Shown piece by piece: positions 1-7,607 of a stretch of DNA of 12,190 nucleotides; within the stretch, counting starts at the first letter, position 1; each line of letters starts with the position of its first letter. The notes under the pieces were generated by a model. It made no database searches. It was given only the letters and a program-made list of their open reading frames with translations, and was not told the origin of the DNA. Origin of the DNA: Rodentolepis nana (lineage: Eukaryota > Platyhelminthes > Cestoda > Cyclophyllidea > Hymenolepididae); assembly GCA_900617975.1 (NCBI GenBank), contig UZAE01012925.1, positions 1-12,190 of the forward strand, written 5' to 3'. Position numbers and translations under genes: made by a program.

Positions 1-1639
1 TTTTAGCACGTCATTGGTCGACTGAATTTGCTCAATTACTTAGAGCTTTGCTACTTTGAAGTTGTTTATCTAACTTAGTTTGGATCGAATAAATCTGTAA
101 GCAGGTGAACTGATTGAACAAAAATATTATTTACAATAAAACGAAGTGACGAGAACGACTCTTCTTGATGAACAAATACCTGTCAATCAGCATGAATACC
201 AAAGACACATTTACTGAAATCCAGAGAATGAATAGTGACATTCGAATATTCAACTTGAACTTCCCCTTTGGCAAGTATTCTATAACCACAGTTCAGAAAT
301 CAAGTGAAGTAAAAATATCTTGTAACTTGTCTTTGATTTCTGTGTCTTCTTGATCCTGTGGAGTGCACAACACTGTCATTTCTGAACAAAGTAATCTCAT
401 GTGCACTCAGACAGACTGAAAGGTGCGGCCGTGCAACTTGTCGCGTAGGCAGCAAGTGCAGTCGTGAGCCTAGAGACCTCTCAGACAGCCACCAATCAAT
501 ATTCCCCGCATTGTTTAACCAACCCTTCATTGCATTGTAATGGCTAAGCCCCATATCAGTAATACACAGCCCACGTCAATGTACTTCACTTTATTCGCCT
601 GTTTCCTTCATAGTTTTCGGTAGCTTAAATTATCCTAGGAACCATTCCAAACTTTGAGAACTTGGTAAGAAGATAACTGTACATAATTCAAGACTACAAA
701 CCCCCTCACCTATACAATTCGTTGAATCCACTGTTACCCAATGTCAGTCGCGTCTTAAAATTAAAAATGAACCGATTTTTTCTCATTACCGACGAGTGAT
801 ATTTCCAATAATAGCATTACCAAATGATTAAACTTAAGTAAATCTGTAATATTTTTATCGTCAAAGCAGCTATCAAATTACAGATGGAATGGATTGAAAA
901 ATGACAACTCAACCAAATGTAAAAATTGACAACTTGAATTAATAAACAAGTAGTTGATGAATCTCAAGAAAAAGCCTGATAGTGGTTAGCAAAATCAGTG
1001 TCGTACTTGGAAGCCGATAGGATGAGTTTCAAAAGATAGAATTTGTGTGCAGAATTTAACCGATAAGCGTTAAAAGTCGAATCTCAAGTTAGCGACGAGC
1101 TTGAAGTGTAATGGCAAATGAGTATATATATAGGTACAGAGTTGGAAATATCCATTGATACAGTTAAAAAAAAATGTACAAATGCCGCCAGGCGCTATTA
1201 AAGGAACGCGTAAAAATCAATAAATAAGAAGATTGTGCTCTGACCAAGAAAATCAGGTCTTCCAATTGGTTTAATAGATCTACCAATGGCGTTAAGATTC
1301 CGCTTAGTGGTATGCATTCTGGTTATCGATATAACGCCTAGAATATTAATTTACGTGCTTCAATAACAAACAAACTATTCATAACAATTTTATTTGGATG
1401 TTATTTTTAAATATAACGCGTCGTCTGTATATTCGCCTTAGGCTAGCTAAAATACGATTTTATTTCGTTTGGTTAAGGTTAAAGAGCAATTTTATGATAT
1501 TACGTCGATTTTAGTAAGTAAATTAACGCACAGTGATGAAAATGTACCAGGCTATATCAACCTGAGTCAACTCTATAAGAGGAAATTTTTAGGTGGTGCT
1601 TATCATAAAATCATTAAGGGTCACCTACTAATATATGTA

Positions 1640-1640
<1 letters not shown>
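1..1640. other. Unassigned AT-rich DNA, no gene supported
   Basis: I see no coding region, RNA gene or recognisable mobile element here. The longest open frames are 60 to 95 codons. They overlap each other on opposite strands around 300-550 and have no supporting motif or paired splice signals. Bases 410-480 are locally GC-richer and hold a small imperfect hairpin (432-440 pairing with 453-460, one bulged base). A sequence near 1076-1085 (AGTCGAATCTC) resembles a polymerase III B box, but no A box lies at a suitable distance, so I do not call a SINE or tRNA. Confidence 0.5.

Positions 1641-1641
<1 letters not shown>

Positions 1642-1672
<31 letters not shown>
1642..1672. repeat. (TA)n microsatellite
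   Basis: About fifteen uninterrupted TA dinucleotides lie roughly 60 bases to the left of the large repeat block. A short ATATATG tract just upstream (1631-1637) is a degenerate continuation. Such tracts are length-variable, and the exact count in an assembly is unreliable. Confidence 0.95.
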
Positions 1673-1675
<3 letters not shown>

Positions 1676-1761
1676 AGTCGGGGGGTGTACGATAGACTAA
1701 CCTCCATGTGGTGCACCCTGGGCAACGTATACTCATACGGCAAAAAAGTCTATTAACCGGC

Positions 1762-1772
1762 AGTTGACTTCA
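1762..1772 (+). repeat. 5' subterminal inverted repeat of copy A
   Basis: AGTTGACTTCA in the first A module is the exact reverse complement of TGAAGTCAACT at 5408-5418. Allowing mismatches, the pairing extends over ATTARCC on the outer side and AGRCT on the inner side, about 25 bases in all. Helentron-type non-autonomous elements carry subterminal inverted repeats of about this size. Confidence 0.65.
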
Positions 1773-1917
1773 GACTCCAAACTACCATCACCCCTACTTT
1801 AACGGTACAAGTCTATTAACTGGCAGTTGACTTCTCACTTCAAACTAAGATCTATTAACTGGCAGTTGACTTCTCTATGTCATATTCGAAGTCTATAAAC
1901 CGGCAGTTGACTTCAAA

Positions 1918-2162
1918 CTATCGGCAAAAAAATTCTATTAACCGGCAGTTGACTTCTGACTTCAACGGCAAAGTCTATTAACTGGTAGTTGACTTCTCCG
2001 CATACGGCAAAAAAGTCTATTAACCGGCAGTTTTCTTCTCACTTCAAACTACCATGACCCCCCTATATGTCCTACATTCTCATACGGCAAAAAAGTCTAT
2101 TAACCGGCATTTGACATGACTTCAAACTACAATCACCCCACTGTATGTCAAATTCGACTACT
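1918..2162 (+). repeat. 245-bp perfect duplication, left copy (partner 4646-4890)
   Basis: This segment recurs at 4646-4890, an offset of 2728 bases, with no difference that I could see. Even rare variants such as GGCAGTTTTC, GGCATTTGACATG and GACCCCCCTATATG are preserved. Sharing private variants shows a block copy and not independent amplification of the short unit. Confidence 0.9.
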
Positions 2163-2202
2163 TGACTTCAAACTACCATCATCCCACTCTATGCCATATT
2201 CG

Positions 2203-2823
2203 TAAATTCGACCACTTCAACAGTACTCATCTTACCTTTTCTCTTCGACTTCTCACTTCAAACTACCATCACCCCACTGTATGTCAAATTCGACCCCTTC
2301 CACAGTACTCACCTCACCTTTGCTCTACTGTCGACTTCTTCCACAGTACTAACCTCACCTTTTTTCTACCTATTTCTCACTTCAAACTACCATCACCCCA
2401 CTGTATGTCATATACCTCTGACTTCAAACTACCATCACCCCACTGTATGTCATATTTCACCACTTCCACAGTACTCACCTCGCCTTTTTTCTACCTTCAG
2501 TTGACTCTGACCCCACTGTATGTCATATTCGACTAAGGCAGTTGACTTCTCACTTCAAACTACCATCACCTCACTTATGTCATATTCGACCCCTTTCACA
2601 GTAATCATCTTACCTTACTGTGTCATATTCGACTACTTCCACAGTACTCACCTCACCTACAGTTGACTTCTCACTTCAAACTACCATGACCCCACTGTAC
2701 GGTAGTTGACTTCTGACTTCAAAGACAAAAAAGTCTATTGATCGGCAGTTGACTTCTGACTTGCAAAAAGTCTATTGATCGGCAGTTGACTTCTGACTTC
2801 AAACTACCATCACCCCACTCTAT
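2203..2823 (+). repeat. 621-bp perfect duplication, left copy (partner 3405-4025)
   Basis: Bases 2203-2823 recur at 3405-4025, offset 1202, with no visible mismatch. The segment contains mixed A, B and C modules. Its first part (to about 2508) also occurs a third time at 2907-3212, offset 704. The joins fall at short shared words (TAAATTCGACC on the left, CCACTCTAT on the right), as expected for exchange at small homologies. Confidence 0.9.
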
Positions 2824-3212
2824 ATCATATTCGACTATTTTTACAGTACTCACCTCACCTTTGTCCATATTCGACCATTTCACAGTACTCACCTCACCTT
2901 TTTTCTTAAATTCGACCACTTCAACAGTACTCATCTTACCTTTTCTCTTCGACTTCTCACTTCAAACTACCATCACCCCACTGTATGTCAAATTCGACCC
3001 CTTCCACAGTACTCACCTCACCTTTGCTCTACTGTCGACTTCTTCCACAGTACTAACCTCACCTTTTTTCTACCTATTTCTCACTTCAAACTACCATCAC
3101 CCCACTGTATGTCATATACCTCTGACTTCAAACTACCATCACCCCACTGTATGTCATATTTCACCACTTCCACAGTACTCACCTCGCCTTTTTTCTACCT
3201 TCAGTTGACTCT
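2717..3212 (+). repeat. 498-bp tandem duplication, first unit
   Basis: Bases 2717-3212 are repeated at 3215-3710 with no visible mismatch and only two extra bases at the join, giving a repeat length of 498. The two units create identical 140-codon open frames on the plus strand and identical 71-codon frames on the minus strand. These are repeat artefacts, since both translate the low-complexity modules. Confidence 0.92.
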
Positions 3213-3214
3213 AG

Positions 3215-3710
3215 CTTCAAAGACAAAAAAGTCTATTGATCGGCAGTTGACTTCTGACTTGCAAAAAGTCTATTGATCGGCAGTTGACTTCTGACTTCAA
3301 ACTACCATCACCCCACTCTATATCATATTCGACTATTTTTACAGTACTCACCTCACCTTTGTCCATATTCGACCATTTCACAGTACTCACCTCACCTTTT
3401 TTCTTAAATTCGACCACTTCAACAGTACTCATCTTACCTTTTCTCTTCGACTTCTCACTTCAAACTACCATCACCCCACTGTATGTCAAATTCGACCCCT
3501 TCCACAGTACTCACCTCACCTTTGCTCTACTGTCGACTTCTTCCACAGTACTAACCTCACCTTTTTTCTACCTATTTCTCACTTCAAACTACCATCACCC
3601 CACTGTATGTCATATACCTCTGACTTCAAACTACCATCACCCCACTGTATGTCATATTTCACCACTTCCACAGTACTCACCTCGCCTTTTTTCTACCTTC
3701 AGTTGACTCT
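3215..3710 (+). repeat. 498-bp tandem duplication, second unit
   Basis: Second unit of the 498-bp tandem repeat. It is identical to 2717-3212 as far as I can read. After it, the sequence continues as the tail of the 621-bp block (GACCCCACTGTATG), whereas the first unit is cut at CTCTAG and restarts at CTTCAAAGAC. Confidence 0.92.
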
Positions 3711-4025
3711 GACCCCACTGTATGTCATATTCGACTAAGGCAGTTGACTTCTCACTTCAAACTACCATCACCTCACTTATGTCATATTCGACCCCTTTCA
3801 CAGTAATCATCTTACCTTACTGTGTCATATTCGACTACTTCCACAGTACTCACCTCACCTACAGTTGACTTCTCACTTCAAACTACCATGACCCCACTGT
3901 ACGGTAGTTGACTTCTGACTTCAAAGACAAAAAAGTCTATTGATCGGCAGTTGACTTCTGACTTGCAAAAAGTCTATTGATCGGCAGTTGACTTCTGACT
4001 TCAAACTACCATCACCCCACTCTAT
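3405..4025 (+). repeat. 621-bp perfect duplication, right copy (partner 2203-2823)
   Basis: Right-hand copy of the segment at 2203-2823, offset 1202. Right after it, 4026-4079 is a 54-bp copy of 1795-1848 (offset 2231), and 4646-4890 copies 1918-2162. The right half of the array is therefore a re-joined version of pieces of the left half. Confidence 0.9.
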
Positions 4026-4269
4026 TACTTTAACGGTACAAGTCTATTAACTGGCAGTTGACTTCTCACTTCAAACTAACAAGTCTATCAACCGGCAGTT
4101 GACTTCTGACTTCAAACTACAATGAGCCGACTATTGCCCCATCCACAGAACTCATCTTACCTTTTTTATGCATTTATGTCTTTCTGTCTCACTTCAAACT
4201 ACTATGGCCCGACTATTTGTCATATTCGACCCCGTTCACAGTACTCATCTTACCCTTTTTATGCCTTTG

Positions 4270-4289
4270 TGTCTGTCTGTCTGTCTCTT
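4270..4289 (+). repeat. Short (GTCT)n tract
   Basis: Four to five GTCT units (TGTCTGTCTGTCTGTCTC) lie in the mixed zone of copy A. It is an expansion of the GTGTCTGTCTC sequence that follows the C module in other units, including the unexpanded copy B. Confidence 0.8.
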
Positions 4290-4339
4290 TTAAAGTAATG
4301 TCTATTAACTGGCAGTTGACTTCTCACTTCAAACTACCA

Positions 4340-4502
4340 AATAAAAAAGTCTATTATTCGGCAGTTGACTTCTGACTTCAAAGCGGCAAAAAAGTCTATA
4401 AACCGGCAGTTGACTTCTCACTATCGGCAAAAAAATTCTATTAACCGGCAGTTGACTTCTGACTTCAACGGCAAAGTCTATTAACTGGTAGTTGACTTCT
4501 CC
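4340..4502 (+). repeat. 163-bp perfect duplication, offset 225 (partner 4565-4727)
   Basis: This segment, starting AATAAAAAAGTCTATTATTCGG, recurs at 4565-4727 and is identical until a single A/G difference at 4503 versus 4728. It contains A modules at spacings of 40 to 49 bases. Part of it is also homologous to 1918-1998, so this A-rich stretch exists three times in the array. Confidence 0.88.
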
Positions 4503-4645
4503 ACATACGGCAAAAATGTCTATTAACTGGCAGTTGACTTCTCACTTCAAACTACCAAAGACTCAATAAAAAAGTCTATTATTCGGCAGTTGACTTCTGA
4601 CTTCAAAGCGGCAAAAAAGTCTATAAACCGGCAGTTGACTTCTCA

Positions 4646-4890
4646 CTATCGGCAAAAAAATTCTATTAACCGGCAGTTGACTTCTGACTTCAACGGCAAA
4701 GTCTATTAACTGGTAGTTGACTTCTCCGCATACGGCAAAAAAGTCTATTAACCGGCAGTTTTCTTCTCACTTCAAACTACCATGACCCCCCTATATGTCC
4801 TACATTCTCATACGGCAAAAAAGTCTATTAACCGGCATTTGACATGACTTCAAACTACAATCACCCCACTGTATGTCAAATTCGACTACT
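4646..4890 (+). repeat. 245-bp perfect duplication, right copy (partner 1918-2162)
   Basis: Right copy of the segment at 1918-2162, offset 2728, with no visible difference. Beyond 4890 the sequence changes to AGCTACCATG and leads into the C-module zone. Confidence 0.9.
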
Positions 4891-4927
4891 AGCTACCATG
4901 ACCCACTGTATGGCATATTAGTCTACT

Positions 4928-5335
4928 TCCACAGTACTCACCTCACCTTTTTTCTACCTCTGAGTCTGTATACTTCCATAGTACTCACCTCACCTTTTTT
5001 CTACATTTGTATCTTCCACAGTACTCACCTCACCTTTTTCCTACCTTTTCTAAGCCTCCACAGTACTCATCTTACCTTTTTCTCTACCTTCGTGTAACAC
5101 AGTACTCACCTCACCTTTGTTCTACCTTTGTGTCTGTTTAAACTACCATGACCCCACTGTATGTCATATTCGACCCCTTTCACAGTACACACCTCACCTT
5201 TTTTCTACCATTGTCTCTCTACAGTATTCACCTCACCTTTGTTCTATCTTTGTGTTTGTCTCTTCCAGTACTCACCTCACCTTTTTTCTACCATTGTCTC
5301 TCTAACCGCACTCACTTCACCTTTTTACCAACTTT
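4928..5335 (+). repeat. C-module tandem zone, period about 41 bp
   Basis: Tandem units carry CAGTACTCACCTCACC plus a T run and CTACC. Box starts are near 4932, 4979, 5019, 5061, 5100, 5183, 5222, 5266 and 5307, giving spacings of 47, 40, 42, 39, 83, 39, 44 and 41. The double-length unit contains one B module (ACCATGACCCCACTGTATG) at 5146-5164. The strand is strongly pyrimidine-rich. Several overlapping open frames of 60 to 80 codons arise here and are repeat artefacts. Confidence 0.9.
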
Positions 5336-5407
5336 GTGTCTGTCTCTTTTACATCCCCTCCCATCTCGATCTTTTTCACTTTGATGTTCCTTCCCATCTG
5401 TGAAGCC

Positions 5408-5418
5408 TGAAGTCAACT
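5408..5418 (-). repeat. 3' subterminal inverted repeat of copy A
   Basis: TGAAGTCAACT pairs with AGTTGACTTCA at 1762-1772. It sits just inside the 3' palindrome. In copy B the equivalent pair is AGCTGACTTC (7391-7400) and GAAGTCAACT (7574-7583), with one mismatch. Confidence 0.65.
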
Positions 5419-5420
5419 AA

Positions 5421-5448
5421 AGGGCTAATGATAATTATCAAAACGCCT
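5421..5448 (+). repeat. 28-bp imperfect palindrome near the 3' end of copy A
   Basis: Ten of fourteen positions pair, with a perfect 12-bp core TGATAATTATCA (5429-5440) and GC-containing outer arms AGG/CCT. The equivalent in copy B is 7361-7388 with one core change. A stem-loop a short way inside the 3' end is typical of Helitron/Helentron elements, so I read it as a terminal signal, but no function is shown. An AT-rich AAATAAATAAATA tail follows at 5460-5472. Confidence 0.6.
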
Positions 5449-5837
5449 GCCATTTGATATAAATAAATAAATATTTAAGGCGGAGAAAGAAATTTAAAAA
5501 TTTGTGAGGACGATCGGTGAAATGATGAGATACTTCCAGACATTTCGTTTCCCCCAGTTAGAGCTAAAACTTCGGCTATCTCAAATGTCGATCCAGTGGG
5601 CAACACTTGTTCGATGCCTGGTGCAGCAATTTTCCCAAATCATGGCCAAAAGGCTATTCAAATGTTCAACTCTGCAGTACTTTTGGAGTTTAGGTTAGTG
5701 CGGGAGATGCTAGATCAAAAGGTTTAAAATTCAAATGCCGTCTTCATTCAAAGGTGCAGAACTGAGCATTAATCATAAATGCAATAAATGTAAATTCGTA
5801 GGTGGTAAGTAACCACCGTTTTGCTCGAATTTCTCAC

Positions 5838-5947
5838 TTGATGCGCTATTCTTTTTTTCTTTACGAACTGGTGCAGTTGAGCAAGCTGTCCAAAGTCCAA
5901 CATCTATTTTCTTGATCGTTTGCATAAAGATTTCTGAGGCATCTTGA
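5838..5947 (-). other. Weak candidate exon with a GLW-x-x-C motif
   Basis: A minus-strand open frame of 60 codons (5955 down to 5773) contains GLWTAC at 5898-5881. Claudin/PMP22/calcium-channel-gamma proteins carry a GLWxxC motif in their first extracellular loop, which is why I note it. A possible acceptor (CCTAG, exon from 5947) and donor (CAA before GTGAGA, exon to 5838) would frame a 110-bp exon. However, the acceptor is preceded by a G-run on the coding strand and not by a pyrimidine tract, and no partner exon with a membrane segment was found nearby. It may well be chance. Confidence 0.15.
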
Positions 5948-5973
5948 CTAGGCATTACAATGTCAAGTGTCTA

Positions 5974-5984
5974 CCCCCCCCCCC
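5974..5984. repeat. 11-base C run
   Basis: Uninterrupted mononucleotide tract. A second one (10 C) lies at 6351-6360. Such tracts are prone to slippage and assembly error. Confidence 0.95.
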
Positions 5985-7096
5985 ATCATCAAAGCATTCA
6001 TTTGGGAGTAACAGAAGAACTTTATTAGGTCTAAAAATGCTTACCATCGGCCTTTATCGCATCCCTTAATTTTTGACACTTCACTTAAAAATACTAACTG
6101 ATTAACTGGGTCTTAAACAAATATTTGGAAAATGTAATAATTAACATCAATATGCATCCTCCTAGTACTTTGTTTTGCCCATAGGAAAATTCGACCATGA
6201 AGGATAGGTGGCAAGTATTCAAGGAGGTATGAGCCCGGCTGATTTTTCACAAAATATGAGACGTGGCTCCAAAATTACTTTAATTCGGTCAATTAACTGA
6301 TTGGCTTTTTTTAGTACTGTCACAGCGACCAGTGTCCTACTCTGCAACATCCCCCCCCCCACCCAACCCTACTTGAATAAATGCCAATCGAGTTAAAATC
6401 CTGATGGTGAAGAATTTCAATTGGCAAACAGATATTGGGACTGGGTGTAACAGAAAGGATTGACAGACAGACAATTTTGACTTCGCCTTGAGGTGTGATA
6501 AGAGACTAAATCTATGGTCTATTGTTGCCTAACCTCGTCAATTATCCAGGGTCAAACTACTACAATAAACATCAATTCCAACTAGGCGTACGAATTTAAT
6601 CTATAGCTCTTCTTGCAGAGAAAAAATACCTTGGTAGATATCACACCATATCAGAAAGCACATATGTTAGAGATCATTTATCATGTCTTTTCTTTGTGGA
6701 TACACGATGGTAGTGAGACACACTTTCCTATTTGTAATTGAGCGTGATCAATTGCCTGGTGACTTGATATCTTTAAGCACTCTTAACTTCCCCATTCATT
6801 AGTTGCATCTAAATTTACCATCTAAATAGTTTCAATTGCCACAATATATTAATAAGTGATCTAGAAAGAATGGCTTCCGAAGTTTTTACACCATGTTTTA
6901 ATCTCGTTTGATAGAGATGATTCATTTTTATTAGAAAAAAAATATATGAAAAGTTATTGTTGGATATTTCATAAAGATAGCATGTGTAAAAGTCGCCTTA
7001 AATTTTTGGATCATTGCCTGTACACTTTTTCGCGGTATAGCCTACCTATTGGGTATTTACGTGTTTTCATTGGTTCTCAGATTTGAGGCTTTTGGT

Positions 7097-7118
7097 GGGG
7101 GAGGGGGGGGGGGGGGGG
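7097..7118. repeat. G-run (16 uninterrupted G, 22-base G-rich tract)
   Basis: GGGGGAGG leads into sixteen consecutive G, 223 bases before the palindrome-side end of copy B. It can form intermolecular or intrastrand quadruplexes in principle; no function can be inferred. Confidence 0.95.
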
Positions 7119-7340
7119 TCAATTGATGTCATAATCATTTCGAAATTCAGAAACAACTTTAGTTTCAAATTGGTCGCGCTTGTCAGAAGTAGCTGTTGTG
7201 ACTGGTCGTCATGCTGTCAGTTGAAATAGGGCCACTGAGGGATCCAATTTTTAATTCAATTTTCCAGCATCATGTGGCAGGCAAGAAAAAGCTAATTTTA
7301 AGTACTAACAAGTTCACATTACAAATGATTCACCATGAAT

Positions 7341-7607
7341 ATTTATTTATAACAAATGACAGGCGTTTTGATAGTTATCATTAGCCCTTTAGCTGACTTC
7401 GGGCTTCACAGAGGGGAGGAGGAACATCAAAGTAAGAAGAATTCAGGAGGGAGAATAGAAGGGTGTTTCAAAGATGTAAAAGAAACAGACACAAAGGCCC
7501 AAAAAGGGTAAGATGAGCACTGTGGTAGGGGTCGAATATGACATACAGTGGGGGTGATGGTTGTTTGGAGTGAGAAGTCAACTGCCGATTAATTGACTTT
7601 TTTGCTG
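7341..7607 (-). mobile_element. Unexpanded copy B of the same element, inverted
   Basis: Read on the minus strand, this 267-bp copy begins with GCAGCAAAAAAGTCAATTAATCGG (A module with CAGTTGACTTC). It continues through AACCATCACCCCCACTGTATG and CATATTCGACCCC (B), ACAGTGCTCATCTTACC and GCCTTTGTGTCTGTTTC (C), then ACTTTGATGTTCCTCC and CTGTGAAGCC (D). It ends in the palindrome and a TAAATAAATA tail. Each module occurs once. From the CTGTGAAGCC segment to the tail (about 80 bases) it matches 5395-5475 of copy A at roughly 90%. The segment before CTGTGAAGCC is about 30 bases longer than in copy A. Copy B is the best view of the ancestral, non-amplified unit and sets the element boundaries. Confidence 0.8.

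Larger units (their letters stand above)
1731..2162 (+). repeat. A-module tandem zone, period about 41 bp
   Basis: Eight A modules occur here. The CAGTTGAC box (or variants TAGTTGAC, CAGTTTTC, CATTTGAC) starts at 1761, 1823, 1863, 1904, 1945, 1986, 2028 and 2108. Spacings are 62, 40, 41, 41, 41, 42 and 80 bases, so the basic period is about 41 with one longer unit containing part of the B module and one double-length unit. Each box is preceded by GTCTATTAACCGG or TCTATTAACTGG and usually by a short A-run. Confidence 0.9.
1731..5471 (+). mobile_element. Expanded non-autonomous repeat element, copy A (Helentron/DINE-1-like architecture)
   Basis: Seen directly: a 3.7-kb block made of three ordered module types. 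The A module carries GTCTATTAACCGGCAGTTGAC. The B module carries ACCATCACCCCACTGTATG and CATATTCGACC. The C module carries CAGTACTCACCTCACC followed by a T run. They occur as an A-rich zone, a mixed zone and a C-rich zone, followed by a unique tail with a palindrome and an AAATAAATAAATA end. The same order occurs about once each in the reverse-oriented copy at 7341-7607, which shows this is a dispersed element and not a simple satellite. Subterminal inverted repeats and a palindrome near the 3' end match the known layout of non-autonomous Helentrons; the class is my inference. The open frames inside are by-products of the repeats and encode nothing recognisable. The left boundary is approximate, and no target-site duplication could be identified. 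A SINE-like element with a tetranucleotide tail, or a MITE, are alternatives. Confidence 0.7.
5472..7340. other. Spacer between the two inverted element copies
   Basis: About 1.87 kb lie between copy A and the inverted copy B. There is no transposase, reverse transcriptase or helicase-like frame, so the pair is unlikely to be the ends of one autonomous element. It contains two C-runs (5974-5984, 11 C; 6351-6360, 10 C, followed by ACCC) and a 16-base G-run (7103-7118). The only possible coding signal is the weak minus-strand exon candidate at 5838-5947. The rest is AT-rich sequence in which I recognise nothing. Confidence 0.5.

Noticed and set aside
300..554. Opposing open frames of 84 (minus) and 60 (plus) codons
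   Set aside because: They overlap on opposite strands, have no motif and no convincing splice sites or start context; they arise in a locally GC-richer stretch.
980..1090. Possible tRNA-derived SINE (box-B-like AGTCGAATCTC and a TGGTTAGC word upstream)
   Set aside because: The two words are about 90 bases apart, much farther than polymerase III boxes, and no cloverleaf or tail follows.
2162..3706. Open frames of 124 to 140 codons on the plus strand and 71 codons on the minus strand
   Set aside because: They lie entirely in the minisatellite, are duplicated with it, translate the repeat modules into low-complexity peptides, and exist on both strands at once.
1731..5335. CRISPR-like array
   Set aside because: The repeats vary in sequence, there are no unique spacers of constant length between identical repeats, and the context is eukaryotic.
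4873..5403. Four overlapping open frames of 62 to 80 codons in three frames
   Set aside because: Pyrimidine-rich C-module repeats lack stop codons in several frames; simultaneous frames show this is composition and not coding.
5504..5698. 64-codon plus-strand frame just right of copy A
   Set aside because: No motif, no codon pattern or splice support, and no relation to the element in copy B, whose flank differs.
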